DNA of 64,000 nucleotides from Bacteroidota bacterium (GCA_016713925.1 JADJOH010000007.1:731501-795500), one strand, 5' to 3'; shown: positions 36,076 through 45,991, counted from the stretch's first letter. Translations and numbers: made by a program. The notes: a model not told the origin generated them from the letters alone.

Positions 36076-36493
36076 TCAGTTTTTCATGTATTCTTTCACA
36101 ATAATCGATTTTGTCGTTGTAGATTTTGCTCTTAACACTACAATATTTTTATATTCAGTTGAGTTTGTGAATTTTTGAAACTCCTCCATCGAATCCCACT
36201 CTGTAAAAATAAATCTGTTCGGATTCCAGTTTCCTTCTATTGGGATCACTTTCGTATCAGGATCGATGTCAAATGACATGCCACCAGAACGGACTAAATA
36301 CCTTCCCCATATTTATGAATTATAGGTTCAACACCTGATCTGTATTGTTCATACATAGCCGAATCGGTTACCGTAATATCGAGTACAATATATATTTTAG
36401 GTTCAATTGTTAATGTTTCTTTTGGGGACTGTGCTTCCAATGAGAATCTGCTTAAAAGCAGAAGGACTATTATATGAGATATTTTCCTTTCAT
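36076..36493 (-). pseudogene. Signal-peptide DUF1330 protein, two frameshifts
   Basis: The start ATG at 36493 gives MKGKYLI. A missing base near 36474 leads to IVLLLLSRFSLEAQSPKETL (the rest of a signal peptide) and IYIVLDITVTDSAMYEQYRSG. A second missing base near 36297 leads to LVRSGGMSFDIDPDTKVIPIEG and the remainder. Restoring two bases gives 420 bases (139 residues). DUF1330 is a small ferredoxin-like dimeric barrel (MYEQYRSGVEPIIHKYG, FTEWDSMEEFQKF). Two breaks in one short gene favour a true pseudogene, though the same damage occurs elsewhere in this window. Confidence 0.75.
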
Positions 36494-36612
36494 TATTTGT
36501 TGAGTTTAAAGTGGAGTATGTTCATGCTTTATTGGTTAATCTTGTTTCAAAACTGAGTATTTCAAACTTTCAATCACCAGTAGCGCTGAATAATATGTTT
36601 TAGACAATCTAT

Positions 36613-37095
36613 TTATTTTTTGGATTTAACGGGTGCAGGTTTCGGTTTTAGCATGGATTCGTATTTTTCAATCCACTCTTTAGCACTCATTTTTTTCATC
36701 AGTTCACCAATGAGTTTATAGGGGATGGCATCGAATTTCTTAAATCGGATACAACTTTTTCCCATGTCAAGTTTTTGTTCACTGTGTTTTGGAAATTCAC
36801 TTAAGAACCAATCTAGTAATTTCGGATCGGAGTAAATGCCCATATGATAAAAATTAATTGAATTCTTTTGAGAAGCAATTCCGGCAAATGGGAGAGGCTC
36901 GCTTGGCTTGCAATGGTAACCTGCCGGATAAAGTGAATGAGGAATAACGTACCCTAGTCCACCATAACTAATGGCGGCTTCAAAACCTTTTGGTAAGTTT
37001 TTAACAATAACATCATGTAATTTATTAAAAGGTTCAGCCCTGTCTTCAGGGAGATTAGTTAAAATTTCTTTTACTGTTTTTCCGGATGCTTTCAT
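36613..37095 (-). CDS. DUF1801 / iron-chaperone-like protein
   Basis: 160 residues, second DUF1801 member in the window. Typical segments: EDRAEPFNKLHDVIVKNLPKGFEAAISYGG, PFAGIASQKNSINFYHMGIY, LDMGKSCIRFKKFDAIPYKLI. The C-terminus is a Pro/Lys tail (KPKPAPVKSKK). Intracellular. Related to the frataxin-like YdhG family, but not a close copy of the 33666 gene. Confidence 0.85.
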   Translation of the reverse strand: MKASGKTVKEILTNLPEDRAEPFNKLHDVIVKNLPKGFEAAISYGGLGYVIPHSLYPAGYHCKPSEPLPFAGIASQKNSINFYHMGIYSDPKLLDWFLSEFPKHSEQKLDMGKSCIRFKKFDAIPYKLIGELMKKMSAKEWIEKYESMLKPKPAPVKSKK

Positions 37096-37231
37096 AATGT
37101 ATTTTTATTTTAATGTATTGCGAGGATGAAAATTAGTTGATTGATAATTTTATTTTTTTCATTATTACATAAGGATTAGTTCCATAGACTTATGGTTAAT
37201 GAATTTATAATTGTTGTTGAAACCGCTCTAC

Positions 37232-37290
37232 GGGATTATAAAGATAGAAGAGGGGTAGCAACAAACCAAATGGCTTTCGCATGTAGTATT
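37232..37290. repeat. Dispersed repeat element, copy C
   Basis: acgggattataaagatagaagagggg and caaaccaaatggct align with copies A (17404-17452) and B (19796-19843). It lies alone in the 561-bp spacer 37096-37656, more than 17 kb from the others. The rest of that spacer is AT-rich with no ORF of note. Confidence 0.6.
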
Positions 37291-37518
37291 TCTTGGTTTC
37301 ATTCATATTTAGAATATGATATCCTGAAAATTAATTAAAAAATGGCAAGTAAGGTATTGATATTTAATTAACTGCAAAGTTTATGAGTAAAAATGGATGT
37401 AGTAAATTAAATGGCGAATAGTACAATTGGATCAGGACTTATAGAATTTTCACATACTAAATCGGCATAGCCTATCTACCCAATTCTTTAGGCAGCTTCC
37501 TTCTCCCGGTGATCATCA

Positions 37519-37545
37519 CCCGAACACACTCTAAGCGTGTTCGGG
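37519..37545. terminator. Hairpin in the 37.1-37.7 kb spacer
   Basis: CCCGAACAC (37519-37527) pairs perfectly with GTGTTCGGG (37537-37545) around a 9-base loop. It lies 112 bp past the S74 protein stop codon, so it may terminate that minus-strand gene, although the T run is weak. Confidence 0.5.
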
Positions 37546-37656
37546 TTGACAATTTAAAAAAGTGCAATCCTGATTACAATAAATTCAAATACGTCTAGCA
37601 GGTTTATTTTAAAGCTACTTTAGCAAGTACATGGAAAAAATGGCTGGAGTCTGTTC

Positions 37657-39000
37657 TTACTTTGTAATCACCATCAATTTGGTGTCTACAGTTTCATTTT
37701 CAATTTCAAGAGTATAAGTATAGGTTCCTGAACTTAATTCATGGGCATTTAAGGTAACCTGCCCGCTTCCGTTGTTAGGTATGACAATTGATCTGATAAG
37801 ATTGCCATTGAGATCCCTAATACTAATCAAACCTTTGTTGTGCTTTTCTGATAAAGTGTACCGGATAATAGTAGTTTGATTGAAGGGATTGGGTTGGTTT
37901 TGAAATAATTTTGTACCTGCTTCAGCTAAAGTGGAAGAACTGCTTTTGGCAGATGAAATGTCACATATAGATTGTACACACTCTTTCAATTCATTTACCT
38001 GCTTTTGCAAATCAACAATGGCCCGGTCTTTTGCTTCAATTTGTTTTTGTTGTTCCTGCATAGCTTCAGTAAGTACAGGGATGAAGCCAAGATAATTTAC
38101 GGCTTTAAATTCTATTGGTTGTTCTTTTTTTGCAGGATTGAGTTTTACTAATTCAGGAAATAGACTTTCAATGTTTTGTGCTAAAAAACCATACTGTTTT
38201 TCTGCCGGCAAATTCATTTTATCAAGTCCTGATTTAAAATTATAGGTTTTTACATCCAGCTGCATTACCTTTTCTAAAGCGTTCTGTAAGGGCTGAATGT
38301 TTTCTTTTAATTGCTCATCCGAAGGCAGGTAACTACCGGTACAATACACATTACCCGAAAAATAGGCCGCATATCCTAATGTGGTGGCATACGAATAGAG
38401 TCCCCATGTGCCTGCTGTTGTCCCTGCGGCTATTATATTAAGTACAGTTCCTCCATTATAAGGACTTAGTATGTATCCGGCAGAATAATCCGTAGAGGTA
38501 ACATCTAAATCATAGGCCGGAGTTGTGGTGCCAATGCCAATTCTGTTGGCAACTGTTAAATTAGAGTAGGGTAAAGTTACAGGGCCATAAAAGTTAGCCG
38601 AACCACCTGAAGTACAAACATCAAGATCTCCACCCCAGTATTGGAGATACAATTTACTGGCAACACCATTATTTCGTGCCTGCACCTCATTGTTATCCAT
38701 AGCCAGGTTGTAATTGTTAGAGGGACCGATCTGGAAAGAGCCGGCGGTTGAAAGTCCGCCTAAACTAATACTTTCAACATTCAATCGCGCAGCAGGTGAT
38801 GTGGTGCCGATACCTACATTCCCTGCAGAGGAAATGAAAAGTCTGGTTACGTTTTTAGTTTTGATGTGGAGCGATTTTTTGTCAGTCGTTCCCAGAAAAT
38901 TGGTTCCCGGTGAAGTGCCTGCATTGCCTGTTAATGACCATTGGCTCTGTGCCTGAGTGAAGATGGCACAGAAAATTGAAAGGAGGAGAGTTTTTTTCAT
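37657..39000 (-). CDS. Peptidase S74 (tail-fibre chaperone) protein with T9SS domain
   Basis: 447 residues. A signal peptide (to about 19, AQSQ) is followed by a low-complexity beta region with the repeated phrase NVGIGTTSPA and RIGIGTTTPA, then an intramolecular-chaperone S74 domain (about 228-345: LPSDEQLKENIQPLQNALEK, YGFLAQNIESLFPELV) and a C-terminal coiled-coil (QKQIEAKDRAIVDLQKQVNEL). The last about 75 residues are a T9SS sorting domain (QPNPFNQTTIIRYTL, LSSGTYTYTLEIE). Secreted, surface-displayed, probably trimeric. Not a phage gene: no phage neighbours. Confidence 0.85.
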   Translation of the reverse strand: MKKTLLLSIFCAIFTQAQSQWSLTGNAGTSPGTNFLGTTDKKSLHIKTKNVTRLFISSAGNVGIGTTSPAARLNVESISLGGLSTAGSFQIGPSNNYNLAMDNNEVQARNNGVASKLYLQYWGGDLDVCTSGGSANFYGPVTLPYSNLTVANRIGIGTTTPAYDLDVTSTDYSAGYILSPYNGGTVLNIIAAGTTAGTWGLYSYATTLGYAAYFSGNVYCTGSYLPSDEQLKENIQPLQNALEKVMQLDVKTYNFKSGLDKMNLPAEKQYGFLAQNIESLFPELVKLNPAKKEQPIEFKAVNYLGFIPVLTEAMQEQQKQIEAKDRAIVDLQKQVNELKECVQSICDISSAKSSSSTLAEAGTKLFQNQPNPFNQTTIIRYTLSEKHNKGLISIRDLNGNLIRSIVIPNNGSGQVTLNAHELSSGTYTYTLEIENETVDTKLMVITK

Positions 39001-39354
39001 TTTTTAGAATATTTTAACTGTTTTAATAAATGGGTGAAAGCACTATTTTATTTATTCAAGATCCAATGAAGATAAATTGACTGAATAAGCCGAAAGAAAA
39101 TTTCCGCTGAATTAAGTCGCCATTTTAGTAGTTTTCAAAGCCAATATGAAAAGAACAATTTGATATTTTAATATGCTATAAATATAATATTAAAATGCAT
39201 ATATCCGACATTTTTTAAAAATAGTTTCAGGGTATGCAACAAACCAACTTTTATGGTTCAGGTAATAGTATAGAATTTAACAATTAAAGACATGGAATTC
39301 ATAACGCCTGGTCTTTCCATTGTTTGGGTTTTATGTTCAGAAAATTAAAGAATT
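39001..39354. other. Non-coding AT-rich spacer
   Basis: 354 bp between the S74 protein start and the aldo/keto reductase stop. Strongly AT-rich, without an ORF, stable hairpin or repeat that I could support. It probably holds the promoter of the 39000 gene. Confidence 0.5.
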
Positions 39355-40311
39355 TTAATATCGTGCTCCCATTGTTACGGTTGGCATTGACTTGTGAATA
39401 ATATCAAGATCAGCAATGGTTAATTCCACTTGATATGCGCCCAAATTCTCTTCGAGACGATGTACTTTTATGGTTCCCGGAATGGTTACAATTTCATCGT
39501 TTTGACTCAATACCCATGCGAGGGCTACTTGCGCTTTTGTGACTCCTTTGCTCTGTGCAATTTGATCTATAACTTCCACAAATTTTAAATTCTCCTTTAT
39601 CGCCTCATCTGTAAAGCGTGGATTACTTAGACGAAAATCCCCTTGTTCTAAATCTTCCCTGCTTTTTATGGCACCTGTTAAAAAACCTCTTCCCAAAGGA
39701 CTATATGCCACAAATGTGATCCCAAGTTCCTTACAAGTAGCAAATATTTCATTCTCAGGTTCCCGACTCCATAAGGAATATTCAGTTTGAAGGGCAGTTA
39801 TGGGATGAACCGCGTGGGCTCTGCGTAGAGTATCTGCATTAACTTCTGAAAGACCTAAATGCTTAACTTTTCCTTGTTTGACCAGTTCACTCATTGCACC
39901 CACAATTTCTTCGATTTCTACTTTGGGATCCTGCCTATGCATATAGTATAAATCAATGGACTCCACACCTAAATTTTGTAGACTCTTGTCGCATGCTTGT
40001 CTAATGTATTCAGGCTTACCATTCAGTCCAAGAAATTCACCATTTGGCCCTCTCATCACAGCAAATTTTGTCGCTAATGTCACCTGATCCCATTTGCCTT
40101 TAAAGGCTTTCCCTAATAGTCGTTCATTGGCTCCCCAACCATACATGTCAGCAGTGTCGAAAAAATTAACGCCTATCTCGATGGCTTTATGCAAAGTGGC
40201 GATAGATTCTTTTTCATTGAAAGATCCATAAAACTCTGACATGCCCATGCAACCTAGCCCAATTCTATTTACTTTTAATTTACTGTGTCCAAGTAGTGTT
40301 GATTGTTTCAT
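39355..40311 (-). CDS. Aldo/keto reductase
   Basis: 318 residues, (beta/alpha)8 barrel. The tetrad is D52 and Y57 (NFFDTADMYGWG), K82 (LATKF) and H125 (YYMHRQD). Near the C-terminus PGTIKVHRLEENLGA is the usual NADPH-binding end. Resembles the pyridoxal/L-glyceraldehyde/general stress AKR branch (GLGCMGMSEFYG). Cytosolic, NADPH-dependent carbonyl reduction; substrate not predictable. Confidence 0.92.
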   Translation of the reverse strand: MKQSTLLGHSKLKVNRIGLGCMGMSEFYGSFNEKESIATLHKAIEIGVNFFDTADMYGWGANERLLGKAFKGKWDQVTLATKFAVMRGPNGEFLGLNGKPEYIRQACDKSLQNLGVESIDLYYMHRQDPKVEIEEIVGAMSELVKQGKVKHLGLSEVNADTLRRAHAVHPITALQTEYSLWSREPENEIFATCKELGITFVAYSPLGRGFLTGAIKSREDLEQGDFRLSNPRFTDEAIKENLKFVEVIDQIAQSKGVTKAQVALAWVLSQNDEIVTIPGTIKVHRLEENLGAYQVELTIADLDIIHKSMPTVTMGARY

Positions 40312-40359
40312 TTCATTTGTTTATTAATGGAGTAAGATTTCTGCTAAAACGCAAAGTTA

Positions 40360-41874
40360 CTATACTTTAACAGCGGAGTCGAAGAAATTGTCAACTTGCA
40401 CCATATTTTTAGCGAATGAAGATTGATTAAAAAAATGAGCAGCAATATTCAAAGGACGCATGCTATACCGTTTTTTATGACGATGACTACCGCTTTTGTG
40501 AAGAATCCTCTTTAAAAGCTTGATGGTATCAACAATGTAATCCCCTTTATTGAGCATTACACATTCAGCTTTAGCAGCATGGGCAGCATCGGTAACTTCA
40601 CTTCGGGTGGCAATTCCTGATTTGCTGTAGGTTTCCAGAACTTGTGTAGCCCAAATTACAGGAGCATGCGCAGCTTCGCAAATCCATAATATTTCATCTT
40701 GAATTTCACTCAATCGTTCAAACCCGATTTCAACGGCCAGGTCGCCTCTCGCAATCATTACTCCGTATGAAGCATCTTTCATGGCTTCAAGCAACAATGA
40801 TGGTAGATTGATGACCGCATCGGGTGTTTCTATTTTTAAAATTAATTTTGGCTTCTTTTTGTATTTCTTAAATATTGTTTTGATTAATTTAAGATCATTT
40901 GTGTTTCGCAAAAAACTGCATCCAACAAGATCAGCATGTTTGGCAATAAAGGGAATGGATTTTAGATCAGCTTTGGTAAGTGCTGGAAGGTTGATTTGGG
41001 TGTCGGGGAGATTTAACCCTTTTTCCGTTTTTATAAAGGGCTTTTTAGAGGAAATTTTAGTGATTTTTAAATAATGTCTTCCATTTTTCTTTATTACTAT
41101 CCCTTCAAACTTTCCATCATCGATAATAATTCTTTCCCCTTCTTTTAAGCAGGTAAAAACACCAAGCTCATAACAGGCTATTGCATTTTGAGTGTGTTTT
41201 ACTTCTTCTCCCGGTTCAACCAATAAAATTTCCATCCCTAGTTTTACCTTTAGTTTACCTTCTCCTTTCCCCTTTCCCGGTAAATCAACACGCATTTTAG
41301 GACCCGCAATATCCATATATATTTTGCAGGCACTTCCGCTTTTTTCTGCAGCATTCTGTACGGCATCAATCAACGCCAGCCAGTTTTCTTCATCGCCATG
41401 TGCACAATTGATGCGGGCTACATTCATACCTGCTTCAATCAATTTCCTTATCAAAGAAATATTGTTTTCAAAGGAAACATCAAGAGTCACCATGATGTGT
41501 GGAATGGAAGGGTCTTTTTTGAACCCAAAAAGATCTGTAGTATATCTATTTAAAGCATTTTGAGCACTATAATAATCAAAATGAGATATATCCTTTGCTT
41601 TCAATGTGGCACCTAACCTTTGTCTGATCGATTGCACTTGTTTTAAAATATGACTTTCTGAACTGGCTAAACTTGACAATCCGGCCTGATGCAAATTGTC
41701 TTGCAATGGACGGATATCCTCATTCCTTAAAGCAAGATATTGGATAAGATTTATCCCACTCTTTTGTTGTGACGTATGTAATGAGGAAATAAGTTTTTTA
41801 CGATTTGAACTCGCTTGGGTTATTTTCTTTTCGAGTCCCTGCAATTCGTGTTGTAATAATTTTAAACTTTCCAT
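40360..41874 (-). CDS. Atypical pyruvate kinase-like protein
   Basis: 504 residues from Met at 41874 (MESLKLLQHELQGLEKK). An N-terminal helical extension of about 125 residues precedes a pyruvate-kinase barrel: MVTLDVSFENN, AGMNVARINCAHGD (for usual RLNFSHG), DIAGPKMRVDLPG, a B-domain insertion, GCSFLRNTNDL, catalytic Lys in LILKIETPDAV, and the metal motif MIARGDLAVEIG. The C-terminal allosteric domain is absent. This is the variant class seen in diverse bacteria beside canonical Pyk; activity is plausible because the K and E/D ligands are kept. Confidence 0.85.
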   Translation of the reverse strand: MESLKLLQHELQGLEKKITQASSNRKKLISSLHTSQQKSGINLIQYLALRNEDIRPLQDNLHQAGLSSLASSESHILKQVQSIRQRLGATLKAKDISHFDYYSAQNALNRYTTDLFGFKKDPSIPHIMVTLDVSFENNISLIRKLIEAGMNVARINCAHGDEENWLALIDAVQNAAEKSGSACKIYMDIAGPKMRVDLPGKGKGEGKLKVKLGMEILLVEPGEEVKHTQNAIACYELGVFTCLKEGERIIIDDGKFEGIVIKKNGRHYLKITKISSKKPFIKTEKGLNLPDTQINLPALTKADLKSIPFIAKHADLVGCSFLRNTNDLKLIKTIFKKYKKKPKLILKIETPDAVINLPSLLLEAMKDASYGVMIARGDLAVEIGFERLSEIQDEILWICEAAHAPVIWATQVLETYSKSGIATRSEVTDAAHAAKAECVMLNKGDYIVDTIKLLKRILHKSGSHRHKKRYSMRPLNIAAHFFNQSSFAKNMVQVDNFFDSAVKV

Positions 41875-42093
41875 GATATGTAATATAATGGCCAAACTTA
41901 ATTTAATCTATAAGTTTAAAAGCAGATAAATATCATAAGGAGATAGATTTAACAATTAGTTTACTTTACGTTGGTTATTAGCAGGCCCCATTTTTTCAAA
42001 GCAGAAGTTTTTGGGCTGACGATATTATAAATTCTCTCAATAAATTTACATATGCAGCTACAACCTTTTCAAAAACCCATTTTGAAGGAGAAA

Positions 42094-42969
42094 TTACTCC
42101 TTAAGTTTCATGACCTCACTCAAAAGCGGAGGTAAAGTTTGTGCGCCAATATCATCTGTATAATGACTCAATACGCAGGCAATATGTCTTCCCCTTACCT
42201 CAGCGGTTACATAGTAGATGATTAAAATATTGCTGCCGCCCATAATCAGTTGAGGCAACTTGATTTTTAGTTTACGCTTTATTGCTTTAACAGGTGTTTC
42301 TTCAAAAATAATATCAATTTCACGATCCTCCAATACATCACCCAATTTCATTTCGGAATTTAGAAACTTTTGTCCGTCAATCATTTGTTGGGCTCTTTCA
42401 GGACTACTAAACTCCGACCAATTAATCTGACCCATGTCCGGACATTGTAAATTTCTGACTCCGCGCCAATGACATGCGGGTCCCAGGTCAATGGAACGAC
42501 CGGCAAATTGTATCGTGTCTACTAGTGAAGGCGCGTAGATTTCTGCCGGTAGAAGGTTGAATGCAATTGCCCGGTATAACTCTTTTTCAATACTCATTAC
42601 TCTTTCACAAAGTGTGGAAAAACCGATGACCGTTATTTTCTCATTTACTGACTGATAAATATAATAAATGGCATGAGTTTTTATTTCACCTTTTATATGA
42701 TCATACGTAAGAATTTTTGCGCCCGGAAAATCAGAATCTTCCGACACTTGCGTTTCTTTAGGAATTGAAAATTTCTTCTTTATTTTATTTATTCCTTTTT
42801 CGTCAAAATTATACTCGTAATCCTGTAGAAATATTCCATAACCTTCCGTGTCATAGAAGGTAGTTTTTTCTTGTTTTATCGCTTGTATGTATTGAAATGC
42901 CTGTGTCTGCCCATGCGCCCAAAGCACTGTATTTGTAAGAATGATCAAAACTATTTTGATGAATTTCAT
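42094..42969 (-). CDS. Secreted protein of unknown function
   Basis: 291 residues with signal peptide (MKFIKIVLIILTNTVLWAHGQ). Predicted periplasmic alpha/beta protein. Visible features: QDYEYNFDEKGINKIKKKF near the N-terminus, a Cys pair and Trp motif (PACHWRGVRNLQCPDMGQINWSEF, about 166-190), and a final hydrophobic strand ILIIYYVTAEVRGRHIACVL. No domain recognised. It follows the T9SS BNR gene start-to-end on the minus strand (51 bp gap) and may be cotranscribed. Confidence 0.6.
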   Translation of the reverse strand: MKFIKIVLIILTNTVLWAHGQTQAFQYIQAIKQEKTTFYDTEGYGIFLQDYEYNFDEKGINKIKKKFSIPKETQVSEDSDFPGAKILTYDHIKGEIKTHAIYYIYQSVNEKITVIGFSTLCERVMSIEKELYRAIAFNLLPAEIYAPSLVDTIQFAGRSIDLGPACHWRGVRNLQCPDMGQINWSEFSSPERAQQMIDGQKFLNSEMKLGDVLEDREIDIIFEETPVKAIKRKLKIKLPQLIMGGSNILIIYYVTAEVRGRHIACVLSHYTDDIGAQTLPPLLSEVMKLKE

Positions 42970-43020
42970 AGGGAGAAATATAGATTGGCTAATGTTTATT
43001 ATTTTCCGGATAGTTGATTT

Positions 43021-45702
43021 TTATTTCACAATGAATTTCTTCACTTCTAAAATATTTTTCCCTCTGATTTTTGCAAAGTACATTCCGGATTCAAGAGGGA
43101 GCTGAAATTCTTCATTAGTCTTATAAAGTGATCGACGGTAGACAGTTTTACCATTAACATTGTAAATTTCCACATCAGCTTGTTCTGTAAGGCTGTTGCT
43201 GATCGTAAAAATTCCGTGGTTGATACTGGGGTGAAGTTGAAAAGTGGGAAGACTTGCCTTGTATTCATCAATCGCCGTAAAAACATCCAAATCAGTAGCC
43301 CATATGCCTCTGCCAAAGGTGCTGATGTAGATTTTATTCATCGACGGATTGAACTCAATATCACTCACAATGACATTGGGTAATCCCATGCTTTGATTGA
43401 CCCATGTGGTACTGCCGTTCCGTAGAACATATACGCCAAGATCAGTTCCGATCATAAGGTCGTTGGTGTTGGGTATTTGCTTGATGCAATTAACGGGTAT
43501 GTTAGGTAAATTGAAGCTGATATTAGTCCAGTTGTTACCGTTATTGATAGTCTTGAATATTTTATTGCCGGCACTGAATCCGGCCATGCTGATGTAGGCG
43601 ATGCTGGAACTATTCGGATGGATTTCAATCGAGGTATAATACAAGGAATCCGGTAATCCCGCTGTGACATCGTTCCAGCTTGCACCTCCATCGGAAGTTA
43701 CAAATACCGCTCCCGGATTGGCGTATTCGTAACGGACACGCCTGCACGCATATAAAACATCCGGATTACTTTGACTCACAGCAATTGCTGAGAGTTCGTT
43801 GCCATAAAAATTTGGTGGTGGAGGGAAGGAGGAAATGGAAGTCCAGCTATCTCCACCATCTATGCTCCTTACTACATTCTGAAATCCGATGTAATAGGTT
43901 TGAGAATTGGAATAATCTGCAATTAAGGGTGTGGTCCATTCCGCATTTTCACCCTGAATATTGGATGATATTCCAAAAGAACTAAAGCCTCCGTCAACAC
44001 TCTTGGAGAAAGATCCATATTGGGAGCTGCCGATAAAAGTTCCGGGTTGCGCAGTGTCCAGGCAATTGTCCATACCGTCTCCACCAATGGTCGTGTACCA
44101 GTCTATACCATCGAAGTAAAAAGTGGCGTTATCCTGCGCTCCGGCCAGTAGTTCACCGGTAGTACTCTTTGAGCTCGAAAGCCGGTAAAAGGAAGTAACG
44201 TTCATTCCGTCGCTGACATTGGTCCAGACGGTGGGCCAGGGAGTACCATTGTTGACATCGTTCCAGGAGATTGGAATAATATTTCCCGTACGGTACAATC
44301 CTCCATCGCAGGCCAGATAATATTGTCCGGTTAAAGGTTGCCATTGGATGTCGTGTACATCGGCGTGAATCGATGGACCATAGTTGGTGGTCCAATGTCC
44401 CGCAGGATCGAAACTAGTCGCCCCATCTTCCGAAGCCCATAAGTTGACTCCTCCTACATAGATTTTGTTGGGATTGGTAGGGTGTACTAAAAATCCTAAA
44501 TCATAATTTCCTTGTCCGCCTGTGGAAGATCCCTCATCATATCCCAGAAGATTCAATGCGTCGAATTGTAAATTCCAGGTTGTCCCGGCATTGTTCGTAC
44601 GGTAGATGGCATGGAGTCCGCTGATGGTATCTACAGCGAGGGCATATATACGAGAAGTGTTAGAGCGGGATTGTGCGAGTTTGATACGTTGTACCGTACC
44701 GCGGGGTGGGATACCGGTAGTTAATAACGCCCATGTGGTACCGAAATCAGTCGACTTGTAGATTCCTGCTGATCCGGTGTTGGCGTTTCTGACCCATCCG
44801 GTCGCGGCATAAAGTGTGGTGGGAGTAACCGGGTCTTGAATCATATCCCAAAAGAGAGAGTCCATTACCTGAGTCCAGGTCGTTCCCGCATTTCCGGATT
44901 TGTACATGCCGCCCACACCACAAGCCACTACCGCGTTGGGATTCGCCGGATCAATGACAATTTTCCTTATCAATGAAGCATCCCCGTCTGTCAACTGAAA
45001 GGAGAGTCCGGTCGGAGTCCAGGTAAGACCTCCATCCAAAGTTTTGTAGACGCCGATACCATAATGTGTATGGCGCTTTCTGCCATTCAAAAACAAGCCA
45101 ATGCCGATGTATTCAAAATCACAGACAGAAATATACATTTCATCCGGATTATTCGGGTTGATGGCTATGTCGGAGATGCGGGTGATAGGAAGATTGTCAG
45201 TGAGTGGTGTATAGCTATTGCCATTGTTGGTCGTTTTCCAGAGACCTCCTTGCGCTACTCCTACAAAATAGGTATTGGCATCGGTAGGGTGGAAGGTGAT
45301 ACAATTGATTCTTCCGATTCCATTCTCCATGTATCCGGTTAAATTATCAGGAACGATATTGGGTCCGACCGGAAACCATGCGCCTGTGTTGAACCGTGCG
45401 TTTTGAGACTGCATCTTTTCACCGGCATGTTCAATTAATGTTCTAACATAATCCGCTGTCCCTTCTAACTCTCCCTGCGCATTGGTATGTAATTGCATTT
45501 CGGCTTCAAAGCGTTTGAAGTACTTCCAATATTTTTTTTCAGAAAGATTCTGTCCTTGCTTCCATTCATTAAAGTCCCGTTGCATTTGCCGGAAGGAAAC
45601 ATGTTCTCCGGTTTGTGGAATGAGAAAGGCCTGCGCGTTCAGAGTTAATTCGTTAACAAGTATAAGCGTAATTGCAATAATAAGAATTTGTAATTTTTTC
45701 AT
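43021..45702 (-). CDS. Large secreted BNR/sortilin-like repeat protein with T9SS signal
   Basis: 893 residues from Met at 45702 (MKKLQILIIAITLILVNELTLNAQ). The bulk is a beta-propeller of BNR/VPS10-sortilin-like blades with Asp-box phrases (GLWKTTNNGNSYTPLT, VYKTLDGGLTWTPTG, MYKSGNAGTTWTQVM, IYKSTDFGTTWALLT, IYRTNNAGTTWNLQF), repeated about ten times, and a final type IX sorting domain (TFQLHPSINHGIFTIS...FAKIRGKNILEVKKF). Such proteins bind or degrade extracellular polymers in Bacteroidota. Two in-frame upstream Met codons exist; the chosen one begins the clean signal peptide. Confidence 0.87.
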   Translation of the reverse strand: MKKLQILIIAITLILVNELTLNAQAFLIPQTGEHVSFRQMQRDFNEWKQGQNLSEKKYWKYFKRFEAEMQLHTNAQGELEGTADYVRTLIEHAGEKMQSQNARFNTGAWFPVGPNIVPDNLTGYMENGIGRINCITFHPTDANTYFVGVAQGGLWKTTNNGNSYTPLTDNLPITRISDIAINPNNPDEMYISVCDFEYIGIGLFLNGRKRHTHYGIGVYKTLDGGLTWTPTGLSFQLTDGDASLIRKIVIDPANPNAVVACGVGGMYKSGNAGTTWTQVMDSLFWDMIQDPVTPTTLYAATGWVRNANTGSAGIYKSTDFGTTWALLTTGIPPRGTVQRIKLAQSRSNTSRIYALAVDTISGLHAIYRTNNAGTTWNLQFDALNLLGYDEGSSTGGQGNYDLGFLVHPTNPNKIYVGGVNLWASEDGATSFDPAGHWTTNYGPSIHADVHDIQWQPLTGQYYLACDGGLYRTGNIIPISWNDVNNGTPWPTVWTNVSDGMNVTSFYRLSSSKSTTGELLAGAQDNATFYFDGIDWYTTIGGDGMDNCLDTAQPGTFIGSSQYGSFSKSVDGGFSSFGISSNIQGENAEWTTPLIADYSNSQTYYIGFQNVVRSIDGGDSWTSISSFPPPPNFYGNELSAIAVSQSNPDVLYACRRVRYEYANPGAVFVTSDGGASWNDVTAGLPDSLYYTSIEIHPNSSSIAYISMAGFSAGNKIFKTINNGNNWTNISFNLPNIPVNCIKQIPNTNDLMIGTDLGVYVLRNGSTTWVNQSMGLPNVIVSDIEFNPSMNKIYISTFGRGIWATDLDVFTAIDEYKASLPTFQLHPSINHGIFTISNSLTEQADVEIYNVNGKTVYRRSLYKTNEEFQLPLESGMYFAKIRGKNILEVKKFIVK

Positions 45703-45753
45703 TGATTTGGAGTGTGTAAACAAAAGTAAGAATTGGTATTGATAAATACTTGA

Positions 45754-45816
45754 GCTTCCGGCTTCCGGCCTTGGGCTACCGGCTACCGGCTTCCGGCCTG
45801 GGGATTCCGGCTTCAG
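45754..45816. repeat. Heptad array, forward orientation
   Basis: Nine units of 7 bases: GCTTCCG, GCTTCCG, GCCTTGG, GCTACCG, GCTACCG, GCTTCCG, GCCTGGG, GATTCCG, GCTTCAG. Same unit as the array at 4394-4491. Located between the start of the BNR gene and the stop of the giant T9SS gene. Confidence 0.85.
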
Positions 45817-45991
45817 ACTTCGTATTTTTCAAAAGGGTTAATGAGTTAATAATTGTTCGGAATATTCTCTCAACTTTCATCTGGAGCATCCATCAGTCCA
45901 AGAGCCATATTCATCAGCCAACAGTCACCTGCATCAGACTGAGCTGGAAGCTGGTAGTAAAATGCTATCAGTTATCTATTTTATTTTAGTT

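Noticed and set aside
37657..39000. Prophage tail-fibre gene
   Set aside because: The S74 domain is fused to a signal peptide and T9SS domain, and no other phage gene is present.
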